From positions 1 through 38,802 of the forward strand of contig JASCPI010000047.1 of assembly GCA_029959555.1 (NCBI GenBank): a DNA stretch of 38,802 bases. Reading direction: 5' to 3'. The first letter of the stretch is position 1; each line of letters opens with the position of its first letter. The DNA comes from Lysobacteraceae bacterium PS02065 (GTDB lineage Bacteria; Pseudomonadota; Gammaproteobacteria; Xanthomonadales; Rhodanobacteraceae). Shown one piece after another: positions 1-7,345 of this stretch. A program made the translations under genes and the position numbers. The notes under the pieces are model-generated. The model searched no databases. It worked only from the letters and a program-made list of their open reading frames with translations, and was not told the origin of the DNA.

Positions 1-135
1 AGAAGGCTGTCGCGAAGAAGGCTGTCGCGAAGAAGGCTGTCGCGAAGAAGGCTGTCGCGAAGAAGGCTGTCGCGAAGAAGGCTGTCGCGAAGAAGGCTGT
101 CGCGAAGAAGGCTGTCGCGAAGAAGGCCGTTGCGA
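1..135 (+). repeat. 15-bp tandem repeat, nine units, coding
   Basis: Eight identical 15-bp units (AGAAGGCTGTCGCGA) run from the first base to 120, and a ninth unit at 121-135 differs at two bases. In the reading frame of the overlapping gene each unit encodes Lys-Lys-Ala-Val-Ala. The array continues off the left edge, so its true copy number is unknown. Near-perfect identity between units suggests recent slippage or expansion. Confidence 0.97.
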
Positions 136-545
136 AGGCGTCAGCCGTGGCAAGCAGGTCTCCCGCGAAGAAGGCGGTGCAGAAGCGTGAAGCCGGAGCG
201 GCTCGCGTGACACCGCTGCGTCGTACGCCGGTGCCGACGCAGCAGCTGGAGCGTCCGCGCAAGCCGCGTAAGGCCGCGACGCCTGCACCGGTGTCGCCCG
301 AGATCGCGCGCGAGCATTTCCTCGAAGTGCTGGAGGCGAAGAAGCAGCGCAATGCCGAAGGCCCGTCGTATCCCGCCGCCAACGCCTTCACGGGTCGCCA
401 CGATGTCGACGCACATGCAGCGGGCTTGCCTTCGAGCGACGCGGCGGTGCCGAGTGTCCCGGGCACGGCACATGCACCGGAATCGACGTATGGTGCATCG
501 CTGGTGCACGCGCGTGGCAACCAGGGCATGCGCAAGCAGCGTTGA
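3..545 (+). CDS. AlgP/histone H1-like Lys-Ala repeat protein, C-terminal part
   Basis: An open frame enters from the left edge and ends at TGA 543-545. The start codon lies outside the window. The first 45 residues are KKAVA pentapeptides. They are followed by a basic Arg/Ala/Pro-rich stretch and a less repetitive tail of about 80 residues that includes a short helix-like EIAREHFLEVLEAKKQ segment. Lys/Ala pentapeptide proteins of this type (AlgP, or AlgR3, of pseudomonads) are histone H1-like and bind DNA non-specifically. The function here is inferred from composition only. Internal ATGs exist, for example at 147, but the same frame is open and repeat-coding upstream, so this is a partial gene and not a short complete one. 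Confidence 0.8.
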   Translation, partial: KAVAKKAVAKKAVAKKAVAKKAVAKKAVAKKAVAKKAVAKKAVAKASAVASRSPAKKAVQKREAGAARVTPLRRTPVPTQQLERPRKPRKAATPAPVSPEIAREHFLEVLEAKKQRNAEGPSYPAANAFTGRHDVDAHAAGLPSSDAAVPSVPGTAHAPESTYGASLVHARGNQGMRKQR

Positions 546-630
546 CGCCCAACCCCGTCCGGGCCGAACGGCACGGTGGCTTCCGCGATGGATGCGTTAA
601 GGTCGTGGCATGCCCCACAAGGAGTTCGAC

Positions 631-1668
631 ATGACCTTTCCATCCATCGCGTGCAATGTGCTCGCACTCGCGTTGGCTTCCGTGCTGTCGGGTGCGGCGC
701 TCGCGGCCGACGTCCTGCTGGTCGGCAACAAGAGCGCCGCATCGGTGCATGCGCTCGATCTCGGCAGTGGCGAGAAGATCGCCGAGTTTCCGACGCGCAC
801 CGGCCCGCACGAGATCGAGGTGTCGCCCGACCGCCGATTCGCGGTGGTCTCCGATTACGGTGACGGCAAGAGCGCGGGCAACACGATCACGGTCATCGAC
901 TGGCAGGCCCGCAAGGTCGCGCGCACGATCGATCTGGGCGATGCCAAGCGCCCACACGGCATGCGCTTCCTTCCCGACGGCCGTCGACTCGTCGCGACGA
1001 CCGAAGGCAGCGGTCAGCTCACGGAAGTCGACATCGTCGACGGCAAGGTGCTGCGCCGCATCGACGTGGGCGAGGGCAAGCCGCACATGGTCGCGATCTC
1101 GCCCGATGGCAGAAAGGCCTACGTGACACAGGTGGGAGCCGGCGTCCTGAGCATCGTCGATCTCGATACCGGTACGAAGGTCGCCGACGTCGCCACGGGC
1201 AAGGGTGCGGAAGGCATCGCGATCACGCGTGACGGTGCCGAAGTGTGGGTCAGCAACCGCGAGGACGACACCGTCTCGATCGTCGATGCGGCGTCGCTGA
1301 AGGTCGTCGCGACGTTGCCGACGAAGGGCTTCCCCATCCGCATCGCGTTCTCTCCCGACGATCGCCATGCGCTCGTGACCAACGCGAAGGCTGCGGTGCT
1401 CGAGGTGTTCGATCGCCCGGCGCGTCGTTCCATCGCGCGCATCGCGCTCGACGAGCCCGGCGTGACCTACCAGCCGAGCATGCTCGGCGACACCGCGCTG
1501 CCGATCGGTGCGCGTGTCGACCCCGACGGCAAGCGCGCCTACGCCGCCGTGAGCGGTGGTGACGTCGTGGCCGTCATCGACACGGCGACTTGGAAGGTCG
1601 TGTCGCGTTGGCGCACGGGCCGTGAGCCCGACGCGCTCGCGATCATCCGCGAGGCCGGCAAGCGCTGA
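631..1668 (+). CDS. YncE-like YVTN beta-propeller protein, exported
   Basis: The product is 345 residues. The start is ATG 631, preceded by AAGGAG at 619-624. The in-frame ATG at 610 lies before this ribosome site and is less likely. Residues 1-25 look like a Sec signal peptide ending in ALAA. The rest is a series of about 40-residue repeats of the YVTN/SMP-30-like kind, with recurring 'SPDGRKAYV', 'TVSIVDAAS' and 'AFSPDDRHALV' motifs, expected to form a seven-bladed propeller in the periplasm. The family is widespread and mostly without a fixed substrate; E. coli YncE binds DNA in vitro. The stop TGA overlaps the ATG of the next gene (TGATG), so the two are probably translationally coupled, although no functional link is obvious. 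Confidence 0.85.
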   Translation: MTFPSIACNVLALALASVLSGAALAADVLLVGNKSAASVHALDLGSGEKIAEFPTRTGPHEIEVSPDRRFAVVSDYGDGKSAGNTITVIDWQARKVARTIDLGDAKRPHGMRFLPDGRRLVATTEGSGQLTEVDIVDGKVLRRIDVGEGKPHMVAISPDGRKAYVTQVGAGVLSIVDLDTGTKVADVATGKGAEGIAITRDGAEVWVSNREDDTVSIVDAASLKVVATLPTKGFPIRIAFSPDDRHALVTNAKAAVLEVFDRPARRSIARIALDEPGVTYQPSMLGDTALPIGARVDPDGKRAYAAVSGGDVVAVIDTATWKVVSRWRTGREPDALAIIREAGKR

Positions 1669-2441
1669 TGCGTTTCACGCGAGCCATCGTGAGGCCGCCT
1701 GGCGCGACGTTCGCGCATGGTCTCTCGCGCGAACCGCTCGGGACGCCGAACCTCGAGCTCGCCCTGCTGCAACACCAGCGTTACTGCGATGCACTGCTCG
1801 AGTGCGGTCTCGCGTTGACGAGGATGCCGGCATCCGACGAACTCGCCGATGCGCCGTTCGTCGAGGACACGGCGCTGATCGCGCGCGGACGCGCGATCAC
1901 GACCCGCCCTGGTGCGCCGTCTCGGCTCGGTGAGGTGGCTGACGTGCACGACGCGCTCGTCGCGCGCGGTTTCGAACCCGATGCGATACGCGAGCCCGGC
2001 ACGCTCGACGCGGGCGATGTCTGCGAGGCCGGCGATATCGTGTTCGTCGGCGTGTCGGAACGCACGGACGAGGACGGCGCCCGGCAGCTCGCGACATGGC
2101 TTCGTGCGATCGGGCTCGCGCCCCGCGTCGTCGACGTGCGTGGCGAGCGCTCGATCCTGCATCTCAAGAGCGGCGTATCGTGGCTCGGCGACGGGCGCCT
2201 GCTCGTGATTCCCGAGCTCGCCGGGCATGCGGCCTTCGCGGATTTCGAGACCGTCGTCGTCGATGCGAGCGAGGCGTACGCGGCGAATGCCGTGCGCGTG
2301 AACGACCGCGTGCTGCTGGCCGCAGGCCATCCGCTCGCCGAGGCGAAGCTGCGCGATCTCGGCTATCTGCCGCTCGTGCTCGACATGTCGGAGTTCGCGA
2401 AGCTCGACGGCGGCCTGAGCTGCCTGTCGTTGCGTTTCTGA
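1668..2441 (+). CDS. N(G),N(G)-dimethylarginine dimethylaminohydrolase
   Basis: This 257-residue protein belongs to the guanidino-group-modifying (pentein) superfamily. It closely follows the Pseudomonas aeruginosa DDAH pattern: FVEDTALI (substrate Asp), TRPGAPSR, LHLKSG with the catalytic His at 165, YAANAVRVNDR, and the C-terminal GGLSCLSLRF with the catalytic Cys at 252. The acidic triad residue is Asp114, where the Pseudomonas enzyme has Glu; eukaryotic DDAH also uses Asp. The reaction is hydrolysis of methylated arginine to citrulline and an alkylamine, in the cytoplasm. The start ATG overlaps the stop of the upstream beta-propeller gene by one base. Arginine deiminase or another amidinotransferase-fold hydrolase is the alternative. 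Confidence 0.88.
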   Translation: MRFTRAIVRPPGATFAHGLSREPLGTPNLELALLQHQRYCDALLECGLALTRMPASDELADAPFVEDTALIARGRAITTRPGAPSRLGEVADVHDALVARGFEPDAIREPGTLDAGDVCEAGDIVFVGVSERTDEDGARQLATWLRAIGLAPRVVDVRGERSILHLKSGVSWLGDGRLLVIPELAGHAAFADFETVVVDASEAYAANAVRVNDRVLLAAGHPLAEAKLRDLGYLPLVLDMSEFAKLDGGLSCLSLRF

Positions 2442-2504
2442 CGCCGCTCTGGGGTTCCGCCGACGCGTCCCCATCTGGAACGCGACGTTCCATCGAAGCC
2501 CGCC

Positions 2505-3485
2505 ATGATCCCGTATTCCGTCCTCGACCTCGCGCCCGTCGCCGAGGGTTCCGATGTTCCCCGCGCGTTCGCGAACATGGTGTCGCTCGCGCAGCACGCC
2601 GAGTCGCTCGGTTACACGCGCTATTGGCTCGCCGAGCACCACAACATGCCGGGCATCGCGAGCGCCGCGACCGCCGTGCTGATCGGCCACGTGGCCGGCG
2701 CCACGCGCACGATCCGCGTCGGTTCGGGCGGCATCATGCTGCCCAACCATGCACCGCTGCAGGTCGCCGAGCAGTTCGGTACGCTCGCCAGCCTGTATCC
2801 CGGGCGCATCGATCTCGGCCTCGGGCGTGCGCCCGGCACGGACCAGGCGACCGCGAGGGCCTTGCGCCGCTACCACGACAGTGCCGAAGCGTTCCCCGAG
2901 GATGTCGCGGAGCTGCTGCGTTACTTCGAACCCGCGGTTGCCGGCCAGCCGGTGCGTGCGGTGCCCGGCGCCGGCGTGGACGTGCCGGTATGGCTGCTCG
3001 GCTCGAGCCTGTTCAGCGCGCGCCTTGCCGCGATGTTGGGGCTTCCTTTTGCGTTCGCTTCGCACTTCGCGCCCGACGCGATGACCCAGGCACTGCAGCT
3101 CTACCGGCGCGACTTCCGTCCCTCCGCGCGACTTTCGGCGCCGCACGCCATGCTCGCGGTCAACGTGGTCGCGGCCGAGACGGACGCCGAGGCCCGGCGC
3201 CTGTTCACGACGCAGCAGCAGGCCTTCGTGAACCTGCGCCGTGGCCGCCTCGGGCTCGTGCCGCCGCCGATCGACGACATCGAGGCGTTCTGGACTCCGA
3301 TCGAGAAGGTCGGCGTCGAGCATGCGCTCGCCTGCGCCGTGATCGGCGACGCGGCGCGCGTGCGCGACGGCCTGCACGCGTTCATCGAGCGGCATCGTCC
3401 CGACGAGCTCATGCTCACGGCGAACATCCACGACCACGCTGCACGCCTGCGATCCTTCGAGACCGCCGCGCAAGCGTTTGCCTGA
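2505..3485 (+). CDS. LLM-class flavin-dependent oxidoreductase
   Basis: This is a 326-residue luciferase-like monooxygenase. The N-terminus (MIPYSVLDLAPV), RYWLAEHHNMPG near residue 44, the GSGGIMLPNHAPLQVAEQF segment and GRIDLGLGRAPGTD are the hallmark motifs of the MsnO8/YhbW-type subgroup, whose members form a TIM barrel binding FMN. The length is typical. The true substrate cannot be read from the sequence. The gene lies 63 bp after the DDAH gene on the same strand and may be in the same transcript. A weak purine-rich stretch precedes ATG 2505, and the N-terminal family motif supports this start. Confidence 0.88.
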   Translation: MIPYSVLDLAPVAEGSDVPRAFANMVSLAQHAESLGYTRYWLAEHHNMPGIASAATAVLIGHVAGATRTIRVGSGGIMLPNHAPLQVAEQFGTLASLYPGRIDLGLGRAPGTDQATARALRRYHDSAEAFPEDVAELLRYFEPAVAGQPVRAVPGAGVDVPVWLLGSSLFSARLAAMLGLPFAFASHFAPDAMTQALQLYRRDFRPSARLSAPHAMLAVNVVAAETDAEARRLFTTQQQAFVNLRRGRLGLVPPPIDDIEAFWTPIEKVGVEHALACAVIGDAARVRDGLHAFIERHRPDELMLTANIHDHAARLRSFETAAQAFA

Positions 3486-3586
3486 ACGCAGGGCATTCGA
3501 CTTTCCGCTGAACACGCTTCGCGCGCCGGGTTGTCGGCGCGCGACGTCGCGACCAAGAATCGACCCTCCCCACGATGGAGGTCGTC

Positions 3587-4297
3587 ATGTCGGTTCCGAG
3601 CCGTGTGCTTTTCGTGCCTTTCGCGTTCCTCGTCGGGTCGACGTCCGGATTCGCCGCGACGTGCGCCTCGCCCGTGACGATCCTCGATCTTCGCGAGGAT
3701 TCTCTTTCCGCCTACGACGACGCCCCCGCGGCCGCGCGTGACCGCGTCGTGCGCGACGTCTTCGGTGCGGCTGCCGACGGCGCGCGGGTCGGCAAGGGCG
3801 TCACCGGTGCGTTCACGCAGCCGGGGCGCGCGCAGACCGTCCATCTCGTGCAGCGCGATCCCGCCATCGCCGCGGATCCGCGGCAACCCGAGGCGATCCT
3901 TGCCGTGTACGAGGGCGAGAGCCTCGCCGTGAAGCTGCCGACATCGCTCGGCAGCACGATCCAGTCCGTCGTGAAGGGTGGTCCCTCGAAGGTCGACACG
4001 CTCGTGTTGCGCGTCGACTTCTACAACATGGGGCAGGGCAGCTCGAGCTTCGCCGCGGTCGATCTCGCGGGCGGTGCCTTGCACGAGCGGCGCCGCTTCG
4101 ATGCCGCACTCGAGGATGGCTGTGGCGACGAGCGCTTCGGCGGGTTCGTCGAAGCGACCGTGATCGCCGCATGCGCTGCGGGCGAAGCACCGCAAGCCTG
4201 GTCGACGACACGCTGGAAGGGGCGCTGCGTGGACGGCAAGGCTCCTGCCGCGAAGGCCTTCGAGCCGGATTCCGCCGATGCTCCTGCGAAGCCTTGA
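3587..4297 (+). CDS. secreted protein of unknown function
   Basis: The product is 236 residues from ATG 3587, chosen because GGAGG at 3577-3581 sits five bases upstream; the in-frame ATG 3575 overlaps that site. Residues 1-24 form a clear Sec signal peptide (hydrophobic core VLFVPFAFLVG, cut near GFAA). The mature part has several cysteines (near positions 26, 174, 190 and 212), consistent with disulfides in the periplasm, and motifs such as LRVDFYNMGQGSSSFAAVDL that suggest a beta-rich fold. I do not recognise the family. About 100 bp of non-coding DNA lies on its left, and the T3SS-type palindrome lies 24 bp after its stop, so it probably belongs to the flank and not to the T3SS regulon. 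Confidence 0.7.
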   Translation: MSVPSRVLFVPFAFLVGSTSGFAATCASPVTILDLREDSLSAYDDAPAAARDRVVRDVFGAAADGARVGKGVTGAFTQPGRAQTVHLVQRDPAIAADPRQPEAILAVYEGESLAVKLPTSLGSTIQSVVKGGPSKVDTLVLRVDFYNMGQGSSSFAAVDLAGGALHERRRFDAALEDGCGDERFGGFVEATVIAACAAGEAPQAWSTTRWKGRCVDGKAPAAKAFEPDSADAPAKP

Positions 4298-4320
4298 CGG
4301 GTCGGCGCGGAGTTCGTTCA

Positions 4321-4347
4321 GGGTAAACCCTAGTTAGGGTATGTCCC
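4321..4347. promoter_or_regulatory. GGGTAAACCC box plus degenerate second box upstream of filament-like gene
   Basis: GGGTAAACCC at 4321-4330 is followed after six bases by GGGTATGTCCC at 4337-4347. The first is a near-perfect palindrome shared with other intergenic regions of the island (8439, 14918, 29137, 29167). It is 128 bp upstream of ATG 4458. Paired boxes six bases apart also occur at 29121-29146. I infer a binding site for a dimeric regulator; no regulator binding is shown by the sequence itself. Confidence 0.6.
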
Positions 4348-4457
4348 GGCTCACAACGCCGATCCACCGTAGCAAGATGGCTCCACTGGCAGCGCAGGGA
4401 AACGACTCCTCGCACTGCCGTAGCGGGTAAATGATCCCAACCATTTGGAGGTGGAAA

Positions 4458-5108
4458 ATGTCTATCGGTGGCGGCGGCAACTTTCTGAGCAGCATCGGCT
4501 CGATCGTCGGTGGCATCTTCGGTGGCCCGATCGGCGCCATGATCGGTCAGCTCGCGGGTCAGCTCCTTTCCGGAGTCGTCGACCAGGCGATCAACAACCT
4601 GCCGATCGACCAGCCGTTCAAGGAGCTCATCAGCGCCGGTTTCAAGGCGGGCATGGGCGATGTCGGCGGCGCGATCCAGGACGCCAACGAATTCATCGAG
4701 CAGCTCGGCAAGGCGACGGGCGGCACGCCCTCCGAGATCGCTTCGCTGCAGCGCGACGTGAAGGAGCTGCAGGATTCGGTCACGGACCTCTTCACCCAGG
4801 CCATTGCGCAGCAGGGTCTCGAGCGTGAGGATGCCGGTGCCGACGGCGCGTGTTCGAAGACGGCGGGCAAGGGCGGCGCCGGTGGCGCGGCCGGCTGGAT
4901 CCGTGCGATGGCCGAGGCGCTCGGCAAGCAGCTCGACGCGCTGGCCGACGAACTGCAGGACGCGGTCGACAACATCGACAAGGAAGATCCGAGCACGATG
5001 GCCGAGTTCCAGACCATCTCGCAGCAGTTCTCCACGCTGATGAATGCCGCGACGACGGCCATCAAGTCGGTGGGCGAGGGCATGTCCTCGGCGGTTCGCA
5101 AGAACTGA
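4458..5108 (+). CDS. candidate T3SS needle/filament-family secreted protein
   Basis: The product is 216 residues. The start is ATG 4458, with GGAGG at 4447-4451 six bases before it. Residues 7-45 are a Gly-rich hydrophobic stretch (SIGSIVGGIFGGPIGAMIG) resembling a glycine zipper, and residues 93-122 look like a short coiled coil. A Gly/Ala linker leads to a C-terminal domain (147-216). That domain aligns over its whole length, with one two-residue gap, to the small protein at 20410-20748: both share W..AMA.A.GK.LD, a P in the central turn, and SVG...RK near the end. The domain also resembles the two-helix fold of T3SS needle subunits (EscF-like DPxxMxE and QQ[FY]S motifs). There is no Sec signal. 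An EspA-like extracellular filament or tip protein is one possibility; a translocator is another. It has its own terminator, so it is probably monocistronic. Confidence 0.6.
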   Translation: MSIGGGGNFLSSIGSIVGGIFGGPIGAMIGQLAGQLLSGVVDQAINNLPIDQPFKELISAGFKAGMGDVGGAIQDANEFIEQLGKATGGTPSEIASLQRDVKELQDSVTDLFTQAIAQQGLEREDAGADGACSKTAGKGGAGGAAGWIRAMAEALGKQLDALADELQDAVDNIDKEDPSTMAEFQTISQQFSTLMNAATTAIKSVGEGMSSAVRKN

Positions 5109-5126
5109 TCCGGCTTGCTGGATGGG

Positions 5127-5156
5127 AAAACGGGCCGCTTGCGGCCCGTTTTCTTT
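5127..5156 (+). terminator. Rho-independent terminator after the filament-like gene
   Basis: The inverted repeat AAAACGGGCCGC / GCGGCCCGTTTT has a very short loop and is followed by TTTCTTT-type sequence. It lies 19 bases after the stop at 5108 and separates this gene from the next one on the same strand. Confidence 0.92.
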
Positions 5157-5279
5157 GATGCAGGCCACGTTTTTTCCCTTCTTCCACGCGTCGCAATCGC
5201 CTTTCTTTCACGTTTTTCGAATCACGCAACGACTACAGTGATCGAGGTCGATCGCTTGGAAACGGCTCCGGAGGTCAAC

Positions 5280-6107
5280 ATGCTGAGGACTCGTCGCGTT
5301 CCAGGATTCGTCTTCGTCGTGGCATCGCTCGCACTCGCCCCATGCGCCGCATCGGCGCAGAGCATCGGCGGCGACTCGATGATGTTCGACGTCCCCAATT
5401 ACGGCCAGTCGATCTTCTACGGCAGCGTCTTCACCGAGGATTACCGCAACAAGGTCTCGGGCAAGGCGCGCAAGGCCAAGGCCTCCGCACGTGCGGAGCA
5501 ACGCCTGGCGCGAGCCGAATCACGCACCTCGTCCGCGCGTGACGTTCCCGTCGCGGCGGGCGGCAACGAAGCGGTCTACCCGCGCGATGCGTACCGCGTG
5601 AGCTACGACCCCTCGGTCTCCGATGCGGTCAAGAGCGACTACATCCGCGGCATGGCGCAGTCGACCAACGAGAAGACGGCGCGCGAGCTCGATACGTACT
5701 ACACGCGCAACGACGTGCGCGATCTCTTCAACACGGCGATCAAGCCCTACGGGCTGCGTGACGACGATCTCGCCGACATCACGTCGGCGCACCTCGTGGT
5801 GATGTGGATGACCGCGAACGACGCACCGTTGCCCACGACGGACCAGGTCCATGGTGTGGTCGCGCAGATCCAGGAGCAGATGGCCGAGAGCGGGGCGAGC
5901 CCTCCCGACGCGGCGACGCGCCAGCGCATCGCCGAGGCAATGATGTACCAGACCGTGACGCTGATCCGCGTGCGCGAGCAGGCGCAGGCCCAGAATGCCA
6001 CGCAATACCTCGTCACGCTGGCGGACTCCGCGCAGGACGTCATGGCACGCCAGAACGTCGACCTGCGTGCCTTGTCGCTGACCTCGTCCGGCCTGGAGTT
6101 GCGCTGA
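5280..6107 (+). CDS. secreted DUF6683-like protein
   Basis: The product is 275 residues from ATG 5280, with GGAGG at 5270-5274. Residues 1-27 form a signal peptide (VFVVASLALAPCAASAQ). A Lys/Ala/Arg-rich stretch at about 58-85 is probably disordered. From about residue 95 on the protein matches what I recall of DUF6683: an opening Y.PS..V...Y, then the PYGLRDDDLADITSAHLVVMW motif, then a helical C-terminal half. The family has no known function. The second half aligns clearly with the protein at 6765-7310 (DLAD...W...DA.LPT.D, then RQ...EA..Y.T), so they are paralogs separated by an acetyltransferase gene. The gene begins an apparent three-gene operon right after the filament-like gene. Any link to secretion is inferred from position only. 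Confidence 0.7.
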   Translation: MLRTRRVPGFVFVVASLALAPCAASAQSIGGDSMMFDVPNYGQSIFYGSVFTEDYRNKVSGKARKAKASARAEQRLARAESRTSSARDVPVAAGGNEAVYPRDAYRVSYDPSVSDAVKSDYIRGMAQSTNEKTARELDTYYTRNDVRDLFNTAIKPYGLRDDDLADITSAHLVVMWMTANDAPLPTTDQVHGVVAQIQEQMAESGASPPDAATRQRIAEAMMYQTVTLIRVREQAQAQNATQYLVTLADSAQDVMARQNVDLRALSLTSSGLELR

Positions 6108-6108
6108 G

Positions 6109-6768
6109 ATGTCCGCGCCACAGGCATTGCCCTCCGCGCAGGCATCGGTCGCACGCGACGTCGGTCGACGCCGCGAACCGCGTCGCGACTATCCCGGTGC
6201 GACACTGCTCGCGACCCATCGGCTCACCTTGCGCGGCTTGCGCCTTTCCGACGTCGACGACCTCTCCGAGCTGCACGCGCACGAGCGCGTTCGCGCCCTG
6301 CTGCTCGAGAGCGTGCCGATCGGTTTCCTCGAGACGGTCGGGCTCATCGTACGAGCCAATCACCTCTACGCCGATTCGCCGGGGCTCGGCATCTGGCATG
6401 CCCGCGATGCGGCGGGTGCGTTCGTCGGCCTGTTCTCGCTCGTGCCGGTGCTCGGCGCCGAGCGCGACATCGAGCTCGGCGCACGCCTGATGCCGGCCGC
6501 CTTCGGCAAGTTGTACTCGCTCGAAGGTGCGCGCGCACTGCGCGACCATGCCTTCGGCGCACTGCAGCTGCCACGCCTGCGCGGCTTCTGCCATCCCGAC
6601 AACCACGCCGTGCCCGCGATCTTCCGCCGACTCGGCTTCAGCGAAGCCGGTCCGACCGAGCATCTCGGCCGTGAAGCGCTGTCGTTCCAGCTCGAGCGCG
6701 CCGACTGGGTGCGGCGGCCCCACCATTCCGGAGCCATCCGACGCGATGGCCGAAGCGAGGTTGCATGA
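6109..6768 (+). CDS. GNAT-family N-acetyltransferase, RimJ/RimL type
   Basis: This 219-residue GNAT protein has an extra N-terminal extension of about 30 residues. The opening strand (TLLATHRLTLRGLRLSDVDDL) is typical of the Acetyltransf_3 (RimJ/RimL) group. The acetyl-CoA-binding region corresponds to the LYSLEGARALRDHAFGAL helix, and the closing motif is FCHPDNHAVPAIFRRLGF, where RimL-type enzymes usually have an N..S...LEKLGF pattern. The substrate is unknown; N-terminal or small-molecule acetylation are both possible. It starts two bases after the upstream stop (TGAGATG) and overlaps the next ATG (ATGA), so it sits inside a tight operon between two DUF6683-like paralogs. A role in modifying a neighbour product is possible but not shown. 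Confidence 0.82.
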   Translation: MSAPQALPSAQASVARDVGRRREPRRDYPGATLLATHRLTLRGLRLSDVDDLSELHAHERVRALLLESVPIGFLETVGLIVRANHLYADSPGLGIWHARDAAGAFVGLFSLVPVLGAERDIELGARLMPAAFGKLYSLEGARALRDHAFGALQLPRLRGFCHPDNHAVPAIFRRLGFSEAGPTEHLGREALSFQLERADWVRRPHHSGAIRRDGRSEVA

Positions 6769-7310
6769 ATGCACATCTGAAGGAAGCGTCGTCGTCGTGG
6801 CCGATCGGCAACGACCCGCAGGTCTCTGCGCAGGTGCGCGCCGAGCTCGTCGAGTCGATCGTCGCGAAAGGCGGCATCCCGGCCGAACAGGTCGAGCGTG
6901 AGCTCGCCTCGCGTGACGTCGGCGCGGCCTTCGATGCGCGCTTCGCCGCGACGGGACTCGACCGTTTCGACCTCGCCGACATGCTCGCGGCGCAGATCGT
7001 CGGTCTCTGGAGCATCGTGCACGACGCCACGCTGCCGACGCCCGACGTGGCGCGTGCGGTGAGTCGCCAGCTTTCCGGATCCCTGCAGGGGCGTGAGGAT
7101 GCGACCGATCCGCGTCGTCGCCAGCTCGTCGGCGAGGCGCTCGTTTACGAGACGATGCTCGCGCTGGAGGCCTGGGACGACGTCAAGGCGTCCGGTGATC
7201 GCGCTGCACTCCAGCGCATGGCCGAAACCACTCAGAAGAACATGCTCAACCGCCAGGCGATCAACCTCAAGAAGACGCGCCTGACCGTGCGGGGCATGCA
7301 GCGCGTCTGA
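6765..7310 (+). CDS. DUF6683-like protein without signal peptide
   Basis: The product is 181 residues. ATG 6765 overlaps the upstream stop (ATGA), which fixes the start by coupling. It aligns with the C-terminal two thirds of the protein at 5280-6107: F...I...GLDRFDLADMLAAQIVGLWSIVHDATLPTPDVA corresponds to F..AIKPYGLRDDDLADITSAHLVVMW, and the RQLVGEALVYETM helix corresponds to RQRIAEAMMYQTV. Unlike its paralog it has no Sec signal and begins with a Ser-rich MNAHLKEASSSW segment, which could suit a cytoplasmic protein or type III export; that is inference. It is the last gene of the operon and converges on the gene at 7346-8035 with 35 bp between stops. Function unknown. Confidence 0.72.
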   Translation: MNAHLKEASSSWPIGNDPQVSAQVRAELVESIVAKGGIPAEQVERELASRDVGAAFDARFAATGLDRFDLADMLAAQIVGLWSIVHDATLPTPDVARAVSRQLSGSLQGREDATDPRRRQLVGEALVYETMLALEAWDDVKASGDRAALQRMAETTQKNMLNRQAINLKKTRLTVRGMQRV

Positions 7311-7345
7311 GCACGTTGCCGCCGGTGACGATGCGCCGGGTTCGC

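Noticed and set aside
1..135. Direct repeats as a possible CRISPR array
   Set aside because: The units are contiguous 15-bp copies without spacers and encode KKAVA in frame with a downstream coding region.
4425..4438. GGGTAAATGATCCC as another operator copy
   Set aside because: The arms are interrupted by extra bases, and it is only 20 bases before the start codon; the match could be chance.
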